Assembly (NCBI GenBank): GCA_963798805.1
Contig: CAWCVC010000010.1
Span: 1,364,001-1,428,000 of the forward strand
DNA from: CAVZCK01 sp963798805
GTDB taxonomy: Bacteria > Pseudomonadota > Alphaproteobacteria > Rhizobiales > Rhodomicrobiaceae
Length of the DNA stretch: 64,000 bases
Reading direction: 5' to 3'
Shown here: piece after piece, positions 42,393-50,959 of the stretch
How the letters are laid out: each line of letters begins with the position of its first letter
Numbering within the stretch: position 1 is the stretch's first letter
Program-made: the position numbers and the translations under genes
Notes under the pieces: model-generated
Database searches by the model: none
Told to the model about the DNA's origin: nothing
What the model saw: only the letters and a program-made list of their open reading frames with translations

Positions 42393-44366
42393 CCGAACTT
42401 TTCACCTGGGTTTATTTGAGAGGCCAGACTGGGCAAGGGTTTTGGGTGACTTCGTCGCCACGGATGTGTCCATGTAATACGCTTGCGTTATCGTGCAAAT
42501 CGGTTCATGGTCGCGGCCATGTTCATCGAACGGGTGCCAAATCGAACTTCGCCGCCGGCCATCCTCATTCGCGAGAGCTTTCGCGAAGGAAAGACGGTCA
42601 GAAAGCGCACGCTCGCCAACATCTCCAAGCTGCCAGAGCCGATGATTGCGGCGATCAGCCAGCTGATCAAGGGCGCCGAGATTGCCGCGCCGGTCACAGA
42701 CGCTTTCGAGATCCGCCGGGCACTGTCGCATGGTCATGTCGCCGCGGTGCTCGGTATGATGCGCAAGACCGGCCTTGATGCTCTCGTCAAAGCGCGCACG
42801 AAAGAGGAACAGCGCTCGGCCGCCATCGTGCGGGCACTGATCGTCAATCGCGTCATCGCGCCGGGCTCGAAGCTTGCCTTCTGGCGCGCGCTCGAACCCG
42901 AGACGGCGGCATCGAGCCTGGCCAAGGCATGCGCGCTCGAGGACGTCGCCGAGCGAGAGGTTTATGCCGCGCTCGATTGGCTGCTCGAGCAGCAATCGCG
43001 CATCGAGACAGCGCTGGCCAAAAAGCATCTCAGGTCAAAATGCTTGTCTGATTTTGACAAGCAAAATCAGAAGGGCGGCGCGTTGGTTCTTTACGATGTT
43101 TCATCGAGCTATCTCGAAGGGCGGTGCTGCGAGTTGGCGCAGCATGGCTACTCCCGCGATCATCGCTCGGATCGCCCGCAAATTGTTTATGGGCTTTTGT
43201 GCGCCGCCGACGGCACTCCCGTGGCGATCGAGGTGTTCGAGGGAAATACCAGCGATCCCAAAACGCTGACCGCGCAAGTCGACACACTGAAAAAGCGCTT
43301 CAAGCTCGCTCATGTCGTGCTCGTCGGAGATCGCGGCATGATCACCAGCGCGCGCATTGCCGAGGATCTGAAGCCGGCGGGGCTCGATTGGATCTCGTGC
43401 CTGAAGGCGCCGCAGATCCGCGATCTCCTCGCCGCCGGTCCGTTGCAGCTGTCGCTGTTCGACGAACGTGATCTGGCCGAAATCAGCGCCCCGACGCACT
43501 TCCCCGGAGAACGGTTGATCGCCTGCCGCAATCCACTGCTGGCCGACGAGCGGGCGCGCAAACGCAGCGCATTGCTGGAGGCAACGGAACGCAATCTGAA
43601 GCGCGTCGCCGAGGCCGTTCGACGGGCGCCGAAGAAACACACGGCGGCGGTCATCGGATTGAAAGTCGGCGCCGTGATCGACAAGCATAAGATGGCCAAG
43701 CATTTTGTGCTCGACATTGGCGATAGCCATCTCTCGTTTCGCCGCGACGAGGCGAAGATCGCGGCCGAGGCGACCCTCGACGGCATCTACGTGATCCGCA
43801 CCAGCGTGCCCCAGGACAAGCTTTCCGCCGAGGATGCGGTCGGCGCCTACAAAAGTCTGGCGCAGGTAGAACGGGCTTTCCGTACAATGAAGGGCGTGGA
43901 TTTGCAGATCCGTCCGATCCACCATTGGCTGGGACATCGCGTCAGGGCGCACGTGTTTCTGTGCATGCTGGCCTATTACGTCGAATTCCACATGCGCCGG
44001 GCGCTGGCGCCGATGCTGTTTGCCGAGCATGCGCCCGAGGCGCGTGAGCGCAAATCGATCGTCACTCCGCCCGAGCCCTCCGCCGCGACAATCCAGAAAC
44101 GTACGCAGCGCCGAAGTGCCGACGGTCAGCCCGCGCTGACATGGCCTGACCTTCTCGCCCACCTCGCGACGCTGACGCTCAACGAGGTCGCCCTCCCGCT
44201 GCAAGGCACGGCCACCTTCGCACTGCTCGCGCGACCCACCGCCCTTCAGGAGAAAGCCTTCGCTCTTCTCGACCTGCCACTGCCCTGTGTCCAGTAGGCG
44301 GCCTTCGAGTTCATAAAAAACCGTTTCTGATCAATGGGCTGAAGTAAACCTAAGTGAAAAGTTCGG
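42393..44366 (+). mobile_element. complete IS1634-type insertion sequence
   Basis: A 1974-bp element. Terminal inverted repeats of 28 bp at 42393-42420 and 44339-44366 match at 24 positions (both begin CCGAACTTTTCAC). The 6-bp target duplication ACTAGC lies on both sides (42387-42392 and 44367-44372). It carries a single intact transposase gene. The target is the end of the palindromic repeat copy B. The precise ends and the intact frame suggest fairly recent transposition. Confidence 0.92.
42507..44297 (+). CDS. IS1634-family DDE transposase
   Basis: A 596-residue transposase of the IS4 superfamily, IS1634 group. The start region FIERVPNRTSPPAILIRESFREG-like and VRKRTLANISKLP is typical of the family. 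The catalytic triad is visible as LYDVSSSYLEG (Asp), VVLVGDRGMITSARI (Asp) and QVERAFRTMKGVDLQIRPI with the YREK-like Glu. The frame is uninterrupted. In-frame starts are TTG 42483, ATG 42507 and ATG 42519; the family N-terminus begins at the last of these, and 42507 is a compromise. It fills most of the 1974-bp element. Confidence 0.92.
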   Translation: MVAAMFIERVPNRTSPPAILIRESFREGKTVRKRTLANISKLPEPMIAAISQLIKGAEIAAPVTDAFEIRRALSHGHVAAVLGMMRKTGLDALVKARTKEEQRSAAIVRALIVNRVIAPGSKLAFWRALEPETAASSLAKACALEDVAEREVYAALDWLLEQQSRIETALAKKHLRSKCLSDFDKQNQKGGALVLYDVSSSYLEGRCCELAQHGYSRDHRSDRPQIVYGLLCAADGTPVAIEVFEGNTSDPKTLTAQVDTLKKRFKLAHVVLVGDRGMITSARIAEDLKPAGLDWISCLKAPQIRDLLAAGPLQLSLFDERDLAEISAPTHFPGERLIACRNPLLADERARKRSALLEATERNLKRVAEAVRRAPKKHTAAVIGLKVGAVIDKHKMAKHFVLDIGDSHLSFRRDEAKIAAEATLDGIYVIRTSVPQDKLSAEDAVGAYKSLAQVERAFRTMKGVDLQIRPIHHWLGHRVRAHVFLCMLAYYVEFHMRRALAPMLFAEHAPEARERKSIVTPPEPSAATIQKRTQRRSADGQPALTWPDLLAHLATLTLNEVALPLQGTATFALLARPTALQEKAFALLDLPLPCVQ

Positions 44367-44379
44367 ACTAGCTGCGGAG

Positions 44380-44871
44380 CTACGCCTCACGAACAAGCTG
44401 GATCACAACCAGGCCGATACTCGCCAAGACAATCACGACGACTGCCCAGAAGATCACCTCGCTCCCATTGCTCTCGGGCCGATCGGTGTGGCTTGCCAGG
44501 ACGACCTGACTTGCCGGCGCCAAGCGCACGACGCACAAGAGCTTATCCTTCGCATAATCGAAGATGTAGACGTGCGTCGGATCTTCTCCTACGCGCTCGA
44601 ACCGTCCGGTTTGCGGCGCCGCGGACTGCGCTTTCTCCCGCAGCATCCGCACTGCAGCTTCGTAGCTCGGCAGGTCACATCCGGCGGTGTCTTGCACCGG
44701 CGTGTCTCTGATTGCGGGCCGGCTGTCCTCCGGCGTGACTGCGCGAGGATGTATGATGCTTGGCGCTTGATCCGTACGGCCGCTCCAATGACCGACCTGC
44801 CACAGCTCGACCACAAATGAGCCGATCGTCGCCAATGTGGCCACCATTGTGAATATACGATAGGCGCGCAT
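44380..44871 (-). CDS. hypothetical small membrane protein
   Basis: A 163-residue protein, not recognised. There is an N-terminal hydrophobic helix (TMVATLATIGSFVVELWQVG) and a C-terminal one (VIFWAVVVIVLASIGLVVIQL). Between them is a polar ~100-residue segment with two cysteines (GCDLPSYEAAVRM, DKLLCVVRLAP). The strong GGAGGAGGG before the ATG at 44871 shows it is a real gene. It lies just outside the IS element and may have been the gene facing repeat copy B before insertion. A double-helix topology with a loop on one side of the membrane is inferred. Confidence 0.72.
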   Translation of the reverse strand: MRAYRIFTMVATLATIGSFVVELWQVGHWSGRTDQAPSIIHPRAVTPEDSRPAIRDTPVQDTAGCDLPSYEAAVRMLREKAQSAAPQTGRFERVGEDPTHVYIFDYAKDKLLCVVRLAPASQVVLASHTDRPESNGSEVIFWAVVVIVLASIGLVVIQLVREA

Positions 44872-45304
44872 GCTGCCCTCCTCCCGGGCGGCCGCGCGAA
44901 CATCGTGCGCCTACCCGGCCTCACTAAGGGACTTCAGCTCCGTCGTCGCCAAACCGGCGATCTTCTTAAGTCGGATTACGTAAAACATTGTTATTCAGCG
45001 CTATTTTCTTCTTTGGTTGCCCAGGGTTTCGCTTCGGGTTTCATGGTTTTCAGGCTCTGCATTGACTTATATCAAAAGCCTACCATTTTTGGTGCATTAA
45101 TTACAGCACCAATTTTTAATTTTTATTCAGTTTAATTTTTTACATTCGTAAAAGTTTTAAAAAACACGAAAATCTTCCATTGTGATGGGTGATCTGCTAA
45201 ACCTTTGTGGTGCTCCCTTCCCCATGCACGACGCGTAAGAGTCGTGGGTTTCCAATCAATTGACGCGCAACGATCGTACCGAGCGCAGGCAATTTGAGGT
45301 TTCG
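44872..45304. other. AT-rich intergenic region at the edge of the accessory stretch
   Basis: About 430 bp, visibly AT-richer than the surroundings (for example ATTTTTAATTTTTATTCAG and TTTTTTACATTCG near 45110-45150). A 76-codon plus-strand frame at 44905-45135 has the composition of translated AT-rich non-coding DNA and is not called. It should hold promoters for the genes on both sides. I see no convincing attachment site. Confidence 0.5.
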
Positions 45305-46837
45305 ATGGCAGGCCCATCCAAACATCGCAAAGACATTCTGGATGCACGCCGGATCTGGACCGAGCGTCTGAACCGGTTCGCGGAGGCAAAGACCGCGAAA
45401 CAGAGGCAGGCGGCGATCGAGCCAGCACTCAAGATCAATCCGGGCGGGACAATACGGGATCTGTTGCAGGCGTGGGGGTATTCGGCGGCATCCCGTGGCC
45501 GTAAGGCAAAAGGAGAAGAAACGGAGAAAAAAAGGGAGCCGGCCCGGCAGAAACTGGAGCAAACCCTTGAGAAACTCTACGGCAAGAAACCGACGCCCGT
45601 GCCAAGCCTTTATAAGAAGCTTTCGGGACATGCTCCGACGTCGGTCAAAGATGCTTGTCGGATCGTTTCGGCGTTGGTCTCATCCTGGCCGGAACCTCTC
45701 TCATCGATCTCGAAAACGCTCGACGACGCGGCGCATGGCGTTAAGGGCTTCGCCAAGTCTTTTATTCGTGAATTGTTGAGCAACTTATCGGGAGGGCGAT
45801 CGCACGGATGGTCGGCAAACGATATGGAAGTGCGCGTCTTCAATCTGATCGATGAAGTGCGGATGGGGATCACCGAATTTATCAAAGATGCAGGGGAGAA
45901 AGAGGGGGCTCTGATCGTTGCCGGTGCGCGAACCATTCTTCTTGGGCCCGATCCCATCGATACAATTCGATTATTTCATAACGTCACCAGCAACTTTATC
46001 GGCAACAATCATAAGGGACTTCTTATATTTGTTTTTGATGCGGCCTTATTTGAAGCTGGCGAAGATGCATATAGACTGCTCTATAATCTCGGTTTGCTGT
46101 CCATGGCGATGACAGCATTCGCTATCTTCGAGGAACAATACGTCTCTACTCTGCCGATTAGACAGCATAAGGTTGATTGGTCGCGCTGGCGCTCTCTCAG
46201 CTCGCGCTGCTGTGTTATCATACGGAGGCCAACAGTCATTGATCCCTCGACCGGTGAGCTTCTAAAAGGGAAAAAGCTTGATGAGTTCATCGCGAGTTGG
46301 CTCCCGAAGCAGGAATTCGCGCGACTTGAAGATCTTAAAGGCTTCATTCGATTCGATGGCAGCCATGTGCTGCCGAGAACTTATCCAACTCCACTTAGCG
46401 AAAACCAAATTCTGAGCGGACGAGATCTATACTGGGATATTCTGGTACGCCCGTCGCCGTCTCGACCCGATGATCTTGAGGTCCTCTATTTTACGCCGCC
46501 TATTGAAGAGGCCTTCCCCATTTCGAAGGTTACAGAAGCCCCTCAACGCACCCGCGGTCGTCCAGGATCGAAATTTCAGACGATAGAAGAAGAGGTGAGT
46601 TATTTAATAAGACAAGGATCTCCGGGGCACCTCTTTGATGATGCTCAGCGAGCTATATTCATGGCTTCCAGAGGTAGACTCAACCTAGACAACGGCACTC
46701 GACATGAAGAAAATCTTAATGCTGCAGCCGCGCTTCGTCAGATCGGATATGAAGTCCTGCCGATTTCTGTCATGTTATCACTTTTCCCGAGGTCGCTTCA
46801 CTTCGCCGCTGTGGAGAAACAACGAACCGGCACATAA
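45305..46837 (+). CDS. unrecognised 510-residue protein in AT-rich DNA
   Basis: I do not recognise this family. There is a basic N-terminal half with a helical, coiled-coil-like stretch (EETEKKREPARQKLEQTL), and no signal peptide or membrane segment. A central hydrophobic part (EALLIFVFDAALFEAG-like: LLIFVFDAALFEAGEDAYRL) is followed by a C-terminal domain with DILVRPSPSRPDDLEVLYF and RTRGRPGSKFQTIEEEVSYL. GRPGSKF recalls an AT-hook-like GRP core, but there is only one. Codon use is more AT-rich than neighbours, which suggests horizontal origin. GAGG six bases upstream favours ATG 45305. The next gene downstream, on the same strand, is a radical SAM protein; a link is possible but unproven. 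Confidence 0.75.
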   Translation: MAGPSKHRKDILDARRIWTERLNRFAEAKTAKQRQAAIEPALKINPGGTIRDLLQAWGYSAASRGRKAKGEETEKKREPARQKLEQTLEKLYGKKPTPVPSLYKKLSGHAPTSVKDACRIVSALVSSWPEPLSSISKTLDDAAHGVKGFAKSFIRELLSNLSGGRSHGWSANDMEVRVFNLIDEVRMGITEFIKDAGEKEGALIVAGARTILLGPDPIDTIRLFHNVTSNFIGNNHKGLLIFVFDAALFEAGEDAYRLLYNLGLLSMAMTAFAIFEEQYVSTLPIRQHKVDWSRWRSLSSRCCVIIRRPTVIDPSTGELLKGKKLDEFIASWLPKQEFARLEDLKGFIRFDGSHVLPRTYPTPLSENQILSGRDLYWDILVRPSPSRPDDLEVLYFTPPIEEAFPISKVTEAPQRTRGRPGSKFQTIEEEVSYLIRQGSPGHLFDDAQRAIFMASRGRLNLDNGTRHEENLNAAAALRQIGYEVLPISVMLSLFPRSLHFAAVEKQRTGT

Positions 46838-46848
46838 CAGACCGCAAC

Positions 46849-46886
46849 CCGGTTAAGAACTCACTTTTAAGTTGATTCCTTAACGG
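46849..46886. repeat. inverted repeat between the unknown gene and the radical SAM gene
   Basis: CCGGTTAAGAA (46849-46859) faces TTCCTTAACGG (46876-46886), an imperfect 11-bp inverted pair, with ACTTTTAAGT inside the loop. It lies 11 bp after the stop of the 510-residue gene. It could be a weak terminator or an operator of the downstream gene. Confidence 0.45.
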
Positions 46887-46987
46887 ATCATTTGTAACCA
46901 AACACGAAACTCTCTTTTTCATACATTATCCTTAATGTAATCAAAAATAAGCAGCCTTGAGCGGGGCTTATCATCGAGGGACCATCA

Positions 46988-47953
46988 ATGAGCTATGTTG
47001 CTTTGACGGCACTCATGGAAAAAGATCGTATTCCACCGTCAGGTGTCATCGTCACGGCTGTCTTGCAAGGCGGATGCCCGCTCAATTGTCCTTTTTGCAT
47101 TGTAAGTCAACGCGATGAGCGGCGTTATCGATCTTATCTGACCACGGAGCATCTCACGGACGTGCTCGCGGCGGTCGAACGCCGGGGAATGCTCGGCGGT
47201 GCTGCGATTGTCGGCGACGAACCATTGCAGGGCCACTGCTGGCCAACGGCCAAGGCGTTTCTCAGCTATGCGGCGGAGCGCAATCTGCCGACGGCGCTGA
47301 TCAGTAACGGCTATAATTTAATTGATTTCGCAGACGAACTGAAAACCCTGCAAAATACCAAGATCCTGATTAGCCTCGACGCGGCGAGCGAGAAACATGA
47401 CGAGATCCGCCGCAAGCCCGGCGCCTTCGCCAGAATATCCGAAGGTATCCGCCTAGCGGTAAGTGATCCAGCACTCCGGGAAAGGCTGTCGATCGCCTCG
47501 ATTCTGATGCCGGGCAATCTCGACATGCTGAGCGAAATCATCTCCTTCACCGCCACGAACAAGATCCCGCAGCTCCTCCTCTCGCCGCTTCTCACCTCCT
47601 CCCGCACCACGCCGCTGACCGTCCATCCGAAAATTATGAACGAGGCTTGGCGCGCCATCCCGCAACTTATGAAAGAGGCAACCTCCGCAGGCATCAAGCT
47701 GCGGTTGTCGGATGAATTCGCAATGCTCGGCCCGTGGGAGGAAAAGCTCGCCTCGACCGGCATCGAGATCATGGCGCCAAAGGAGCCGGCCAAACTGATT
47801 CGCGTCGATGCTGCCGGACGTGTCGAGACGCTTGCCAGCATGCATGCGGGGACGACGACCGGCCTAACCCTGCCGGCGTCGCTCGATGAAATGGATAATT
47901 TCGTCAGTGAGCTGATCGAAAGCTGTTTTGAACCGGTTCAAGCAGCCGCCTGA
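46988..47953 (+). CDS. stand-alone radical SAM protein
   Basis: A 321-residue protein of the radical SAM superfamily. The [4Fe-4S] motif CPLNCPFC gives Cys30, Cys34 and Cys37 in the CxxxCxxC spacing. The SAM-binding element IVGDEPLQG replaces the common GGEP, and LISLDAASEKHDEIRR is a typical mid-domain strand and helix. It has no SPASM or extra C-terminal cysteine cluster and a short C-terminus. The substrate is unknown. GAGGGA about eight bases upstream supports the ATG. It is preceded by AT-rich DNA, and the next downstream gene is convergent. No radical SAM substrate peptide is visible in the 150 bp upstream. Confidence 0.85.
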   Translation: MSYVALTALMEKDRIPPSGVIVTAVLQGGCPLNCPFCIVSQRDERRYRSYLTTEHLTDVLAAVERRGMLGGAAIVGDEPLQGHCWPTAKAFLSYAAERNLPTALISNGYNLIDFADELKTLQNTKILISLDAASEKHDEIRRKPGAFARISEGIRLAVSDPALRERLSIASILMPGNLDMLSEIISFTATNKIPQLLLSPLLTSSRTTPLTVHPKIMNEAWRAIPQLMKEATSAGIKLRLSDEFAMLGPWEEKLASTGIEIMAPKEPAKLIRVDAAGRVETLASMHAGTTTGLTLPASLDEMDNFVSELIESCFEPVQAAA

Positions 47954-47958
47954 AACCT

Positions 47959-47979
47959 GCTGCCGAGCCGCTCGGCAGC
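47959..47979. terminator. bidirectional hairpin between convergent genes
   Basis: GCTGCCGAG (47959-47967) and CTCGGCAGC (47971-47979) form a perfect 9-bp stem with a 3-base loop. It lies six bases after the radical SAM stop and ten bases before the stop of the opposite small gene. No long T-run follows on the plus strand; on the minus strand a short TTT lies close by. Confidence 0.7.
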
Positions 47980-47988
47980 CTACCATCG

Positions 47989-48126
47989 TCAAAAACACAA
48001 AAGCCGGCTCGCCGCCGACGACAGGTCGATCAGCAGCGCCGGCCCTCGCGCGATCATCAGATAAGCCGCGCCCGCGCAGATCAGCGTGAGCGTCGTGATG
48101 ATCGTGATACGCGCAGCAAGCGGCAT
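47989..48126 (-). CDS. 45-residue single-span membrane protein paired with an MFS gene
   Basis: A 45-codon gene that begins MPLAARITIITTLTLICAGA and ends SSAASRLLCF. It has one hydrophobic helix, a GPALLIDL block and a C-terminal Cys-Phe. GGGAGA five bases before the ATG at 48126 and a position 12 bp after the MFS stop show it is translated as the operon's second gene. Function is unknown; it may be a small partner of the transporter. Confidence 0.65.
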   Translation of the reverse strand: MPLAARITIITTLTLICAGAAYLMIARGPALLIDLSSAASRLLCF

Positions 48127-48138
48127 GCTGTCTCCCGT

Positions 48139-49365
48139 CTATTCCGCTGGCGCCATCGCAGCCAGACGCGACGCTGGGCGTTCGCTGATGGGCAAATGGC
48201 AGGCCGCGGCCATCAAACTCACCGCGATCGAGGCCCACCAGAGCATATCATAGGACTGGTAGCTGTCATACAGCCAGCCGCCCAGCCATGCGCCCATGAA
48301 GCCGCCGACCTGATGCGAAAAGAAGACGATGCCGTAGAGCATCGACAGCCAGCGCGGGCCGAAAAAGGTGACGATCAGGCCGCTGGTGAGCGGGATAGTG
48401 CCGAGCCAGAGGAAACCCAGCACTGCCGCATAGAGGACAACAGTGCCCTCCGTGAGAGGCAGATAGAGGAATGCGAGGAAGACCAGCCCACGGCCGAGAT
48501 AGATCAGGGTCAGCGCCACGCGCATCGGGATGATCTCAGCGGAGCGGCCCCAGACATAGGTGCCGCCGATATTGGTCAGCCCGATCACCGTGAGCGCGAT
48601 CACTCCGACGCTGGGGTCGAAATGTCTGTCGGTCAGGAACGCCGGCAGATGCACAGCGACTGCCGCAAGCTGGAAGCCGCAGACATAGAAGCCGAGCGTC
48701 AGGAGCAGAAAACTCGGATGGCGGAACGCCTCCTTGAGCGCGGCCCCGAGCGGCTGATCCTTCGATGCCGGCGTCGGCGCCGACGGCGCGCCCGTCTCGG
48801 GCGTGCTGGCCAGGGTGAAGCCGAGCGGCGCCATCACGGCCGCCGTCCCGGCCAGGACGAAAAGACTGGTCGCCCAGCCGGTATCGCTGATCAATACATG
48901 GGCATAGGGCAGCGCGATGAACTGACCGATGGCGCTGCCTATGCTGGTCAGGCTGAGGGCCATCGCGCGTTTTTCAGGCGGCGCGGCGCGGCCGACCACA
49001 CCGAGCACGGCCGTAAAGCCGCTGCCCGCAACCCCGATCCCGATCAGGATGCCGCTGAGCAGAAGTGCGCCCTCGCCAGCCGCGTTCGCCATGATGATGA
49101 GTCCGGCCGCATAAAGCACCGCACCGCCCAGCACCACCCATTTCGCGCCGAATTTGTCGCTGAGGGCGCCCGCGAAAGGCGAACCTGCTCCCCAGAGCAG
49201 GTTGAGAAGCGCGATCGAAAGCGCAAACACCTCGCGGCTGAGGCCGAGATCGAGAGTCATCGGCTTCAGAAACAGCCCGAAGGTCTGCCTGATGCCCATA
49301 TTGATCGCAAGAATCGTTCCGGCGGCCAGGATGATCCACCAGATTGGCTCGGTTCGTTTTTGCAT
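48139..49365 (-). CDS. MFS transporter (OFA/oxalate-formate-antiporter-like group)
   Basis: A 408-residue protein with about twelve hydrophobic segments. It begins PIWWIILAAGTILAINMGIRQTFGLFLKPM, the pattern of the OFA/monocarboxylate-like branch. The loop 2-3 motif GALSDKFGAKWVVLGG is intact, and a central loop of about 25 polar residues separates the two halves (TPETGAPSAPTPASKDQPL). The substrate is probably an organic acid anion, but the sequence does not decide it. ATG 49365 starts right before the conserved first helix; longer frames upstream look non-homologous. It shares an operon with the 45-residue gene. Confidence 0.85.
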   Translation of the reverse strand: MQKRTEPIWWIILAAGTILAINMGIRQTFGLFLKPMTLDLGLSREVFALSIALLNLLWGAGSPFAGALSDKFGAKWVVLGGAVLYAAGLIIMANAAGEGALLLSGILIGIGVAGSGFTAVLGVVGRAAPPEKRAMALSLTSIGSAIGQFIALPYAHVLISDTGWATSLFVLAGTAAVMAPLGFTLASTPETGAPSAPTPASKDQPLGAALKEAFRHPSFLLLTLGFYVCGFQLAAVAVHLPAFLTDRHFDPSVGVIALTVIGLTNIGGTYVWGRSAEIIPMRVALTLIYLGRGLVFLAFLYLPLTEGTVVLYAAVLGFLWLGTIPLTSGLIVTFFGPRWLSMLYGIVFFSHQVGGFMGAWLGGWLYDSYQSYDMLWWASIAVSLMAAACHLPISERPASRLAAMAPAE

Positions 49366-49484
49366 GAGGCATCCGCAGTCGGAGATCGGTTTCGAGGTGA
49401 CCCGCTGAAAATCCGTGCAAAATCCCGTTCTGTCCAACGAGATTTCTGCATTGCAGATATAACCGAATGTGATGGCTGCGGCGG

Positions 49485-50390
49485 CTAAGGTAACAGCTCC
49501 TGATGGACCTCCGACGGCCTGCCCTCATGATCGAAGGCGCGCCCGCGCATCTCGATACGCCATGAACCGTTCCCGACCTGCTCGATGGAATAGAGATTGT
49601 AGCGGGCCTGCTTGGCCGGCTCGGCGCTCGAATGCGAGGCGGATGGCACGCCGATGATCGGCAGCGGACCGGTCTTCGTCTCCAGGCTGGCGATCATGGC
49701 GCGGTGATTGTGCCCGTGCAGCACCAGCTCGGCGCCATGCCGGACCAGAACCTCGCGGAAGGAGCCCGCGTCATGGAGCGCCCGCTGCCAAGGCGTCATG
49801 CCGGGCAGTGGCGGGTGATGGATCAGCACCACCCGGCAATAGCCGTCCTCGTGCAACGCGTCGAGGATGGCTCCGGCGCGCGTTATCTGCGCCTCGCCGA
49901 GGCGGCCGGACGCCATGCCCGGCAGCGTCGCCCGCGCCGAGCATAGGCAGATGAGCGCGATATCACCGAAGAGGCGGACAAAAGGAAAACCCGCTAAATG
50001 CCCATTGGCGAAGCGTTCGCCGGCGTCGTTCGGCAGCATGTAAGGCTGCCATTGCCGAATGCCCGGATTGCGGAAGAACGGCACATAGGCGTCGTGATTG
50101 CCGGGGATGACGGTGATGAAATCCGGCTCGCCCACGCTTTCAAGCCAGCGCCGCGCGGCCCTGAACTCTTCAGGCAGCGCGATATTCACCAAGTCGCCGG
50201 TCAAGGCGATGTGGTCCGGGCGCTGATCGAGCAGATCGCCGACCACGCGGTCGAGCACATCGCGCTGATGCTGCGCCCGCCGCCTTTGCCAGTTGATGTA
50301 GCCGAGCGCGCGCTTTGTGATCAGCTGATGAAGCGCCGGTTTCGGCAATGGCGCGAGGTGAATGTCGGAAAGATGCGCAAGCGTAAACAT
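49485..50390 (-). CDS. calcineurin-like metallophosphoesterase
   Basis: A 301-residue cytosolic phosphoesterase. Motifs are LAHLSDIHLAPL (DxH), HIALTGDLVNIALPEEF (GD), VIPGNHDAY (GNHD), VLIHHPPLPG, and LHGHNHRAMIASL (GHxH). All metal ligands are present. The type is the CpdA/Icc-like group, whose members hydrolyse phosphodiesters such as cyclic nucleotides; the substrate is not established. ATG 50390 starts at the first strand; the 20-codon extension to 50450 overlaps the promoter region of the divergent Nudix gene. Confidence 0.85.
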   Translation of the reverse strand: MFTLAHLSDIHLAPLPKPALHQLITKRALGYINWQRRRAQHQRDVLDRVVGDLLDQRPDHIALTGDLVNIALPEEFRAARRWLESVGEPDFITVIPGNHDAYVPFFRNPGIRQWQPYMLPNDAGERFANGHLAGFPFVRLFGDIALICLCSARATLPGMASGRLGEAQITRAGAILDALHEDGYCRVVLIHHPPLPGMTPWQRALHDAGSFREVLVRHGAELVLHGHNHRAMIASLETKTGPLPIIGVPSASHSSAEPAKQARYNLYSIEQVGNGSWRIEMRGRAFDHEGRPSEVHQELLP

Positions 50391-50497
50391 CTGGAAGTCG
50401 GGATCTCGAAAATACGGTCGGCCTTTCCTTAGCAATGATGTAAGCCTCACGACAGTCTCAAACGAGCCATGGGCGCGAGAAAGCGAGGGGAAACCGC

Positions 50498-50956
50498 ATG
50501 AACCGGCGGCTTATTCAACGTCTGCTTTTCCCCTATTGGCGTCTGAGACGGGGAATGACCGTCGGCGTGCAGGCCGTGATCACGAAACCGGCCGGCGAGG
50601 TGCTGCTGGTGCGACATGGCTACCGGCCGGGCTGGCATTTCCCCGGCGGCGGGGTGGAATGGCGCGAGACGCTGCTCGTGGCGCTTGCCAGAGAGGTCGA
50701 GGAGGAAACCGGCATCATCATCAGGGGCGAGCCGCGCCTCCACGGGGTTTTCGCCAATTTTCAAGCGGCGCCTTACGACCATGTCGCCCTGTTTATGGTC
50801 CAGGATTGGGAGCAGCCGAAACTGCCGCCGCCGAGCTTCGAAATCAGGGAGCAGCGCTTCTTCCCGCTCGCCGAACTGCCGGGCGATGTCGTGGGCGGCG
50901 CGAGGCGGCGGCTCGCGGAGATCTTCGAAGGCGAGCCGCTTGGTCAGCTTTGGTGA
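50498..50956 (+). CDS. Nudix hydrolase (MutT-like)
   Basis: A 152-residue Nudix protein. The N-terminal strand TVGVQAVITKPAGEVLLV leads to the Nudix box, which begins GGGVEWRETLLVAL and ends AREVEEETGI, with the metal-binding REVEEE glutamates intact. A C-terminal strand KLPPPSFEIREQRFF follows. It would hydrolyse a nucleoside diphosphate linked to another group. The basic N-terminus (MNRRLIQRLLFPYWRLRRG) is about 20 residues longer than usual and the substrate is unknown. It ends three bases before the convergent GST gene. Confidence 0.88.
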   Translation: MNRRLIQRLLFPYWRLRRGMTVGVQAVITKPAGEVLLVRHGYRPGWHFPGGGVEWRETLLVALAREVEEETGIIIRGEPRLHGVFANFQAAPYDHVALFMVQDWEQPKLPPPSFEIREQRFFPLAELPGDVVGGARRRLAEIFEGEPLGQLW

Positions 50957-50959
50957 GCG

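Noticed and set aside
44905..45135. 76-codon plus-strand frame
   Set aside because: It translates AT-rich non-coding DNA; no good start context.
46838..46987. possible RiPP precursor peptide before the radical SAM gene
   Set aside because: I looked for a short frame with a ribosome-binding site and found none; the radical SAM protein also lacks a SPASM domain.
42260..48000. accessory stretch as an integrative element with an attachment site
   Set aside because: No tRNA gene, integrase or flanking direct repeat other than the 6-bp IS target duplication was found.
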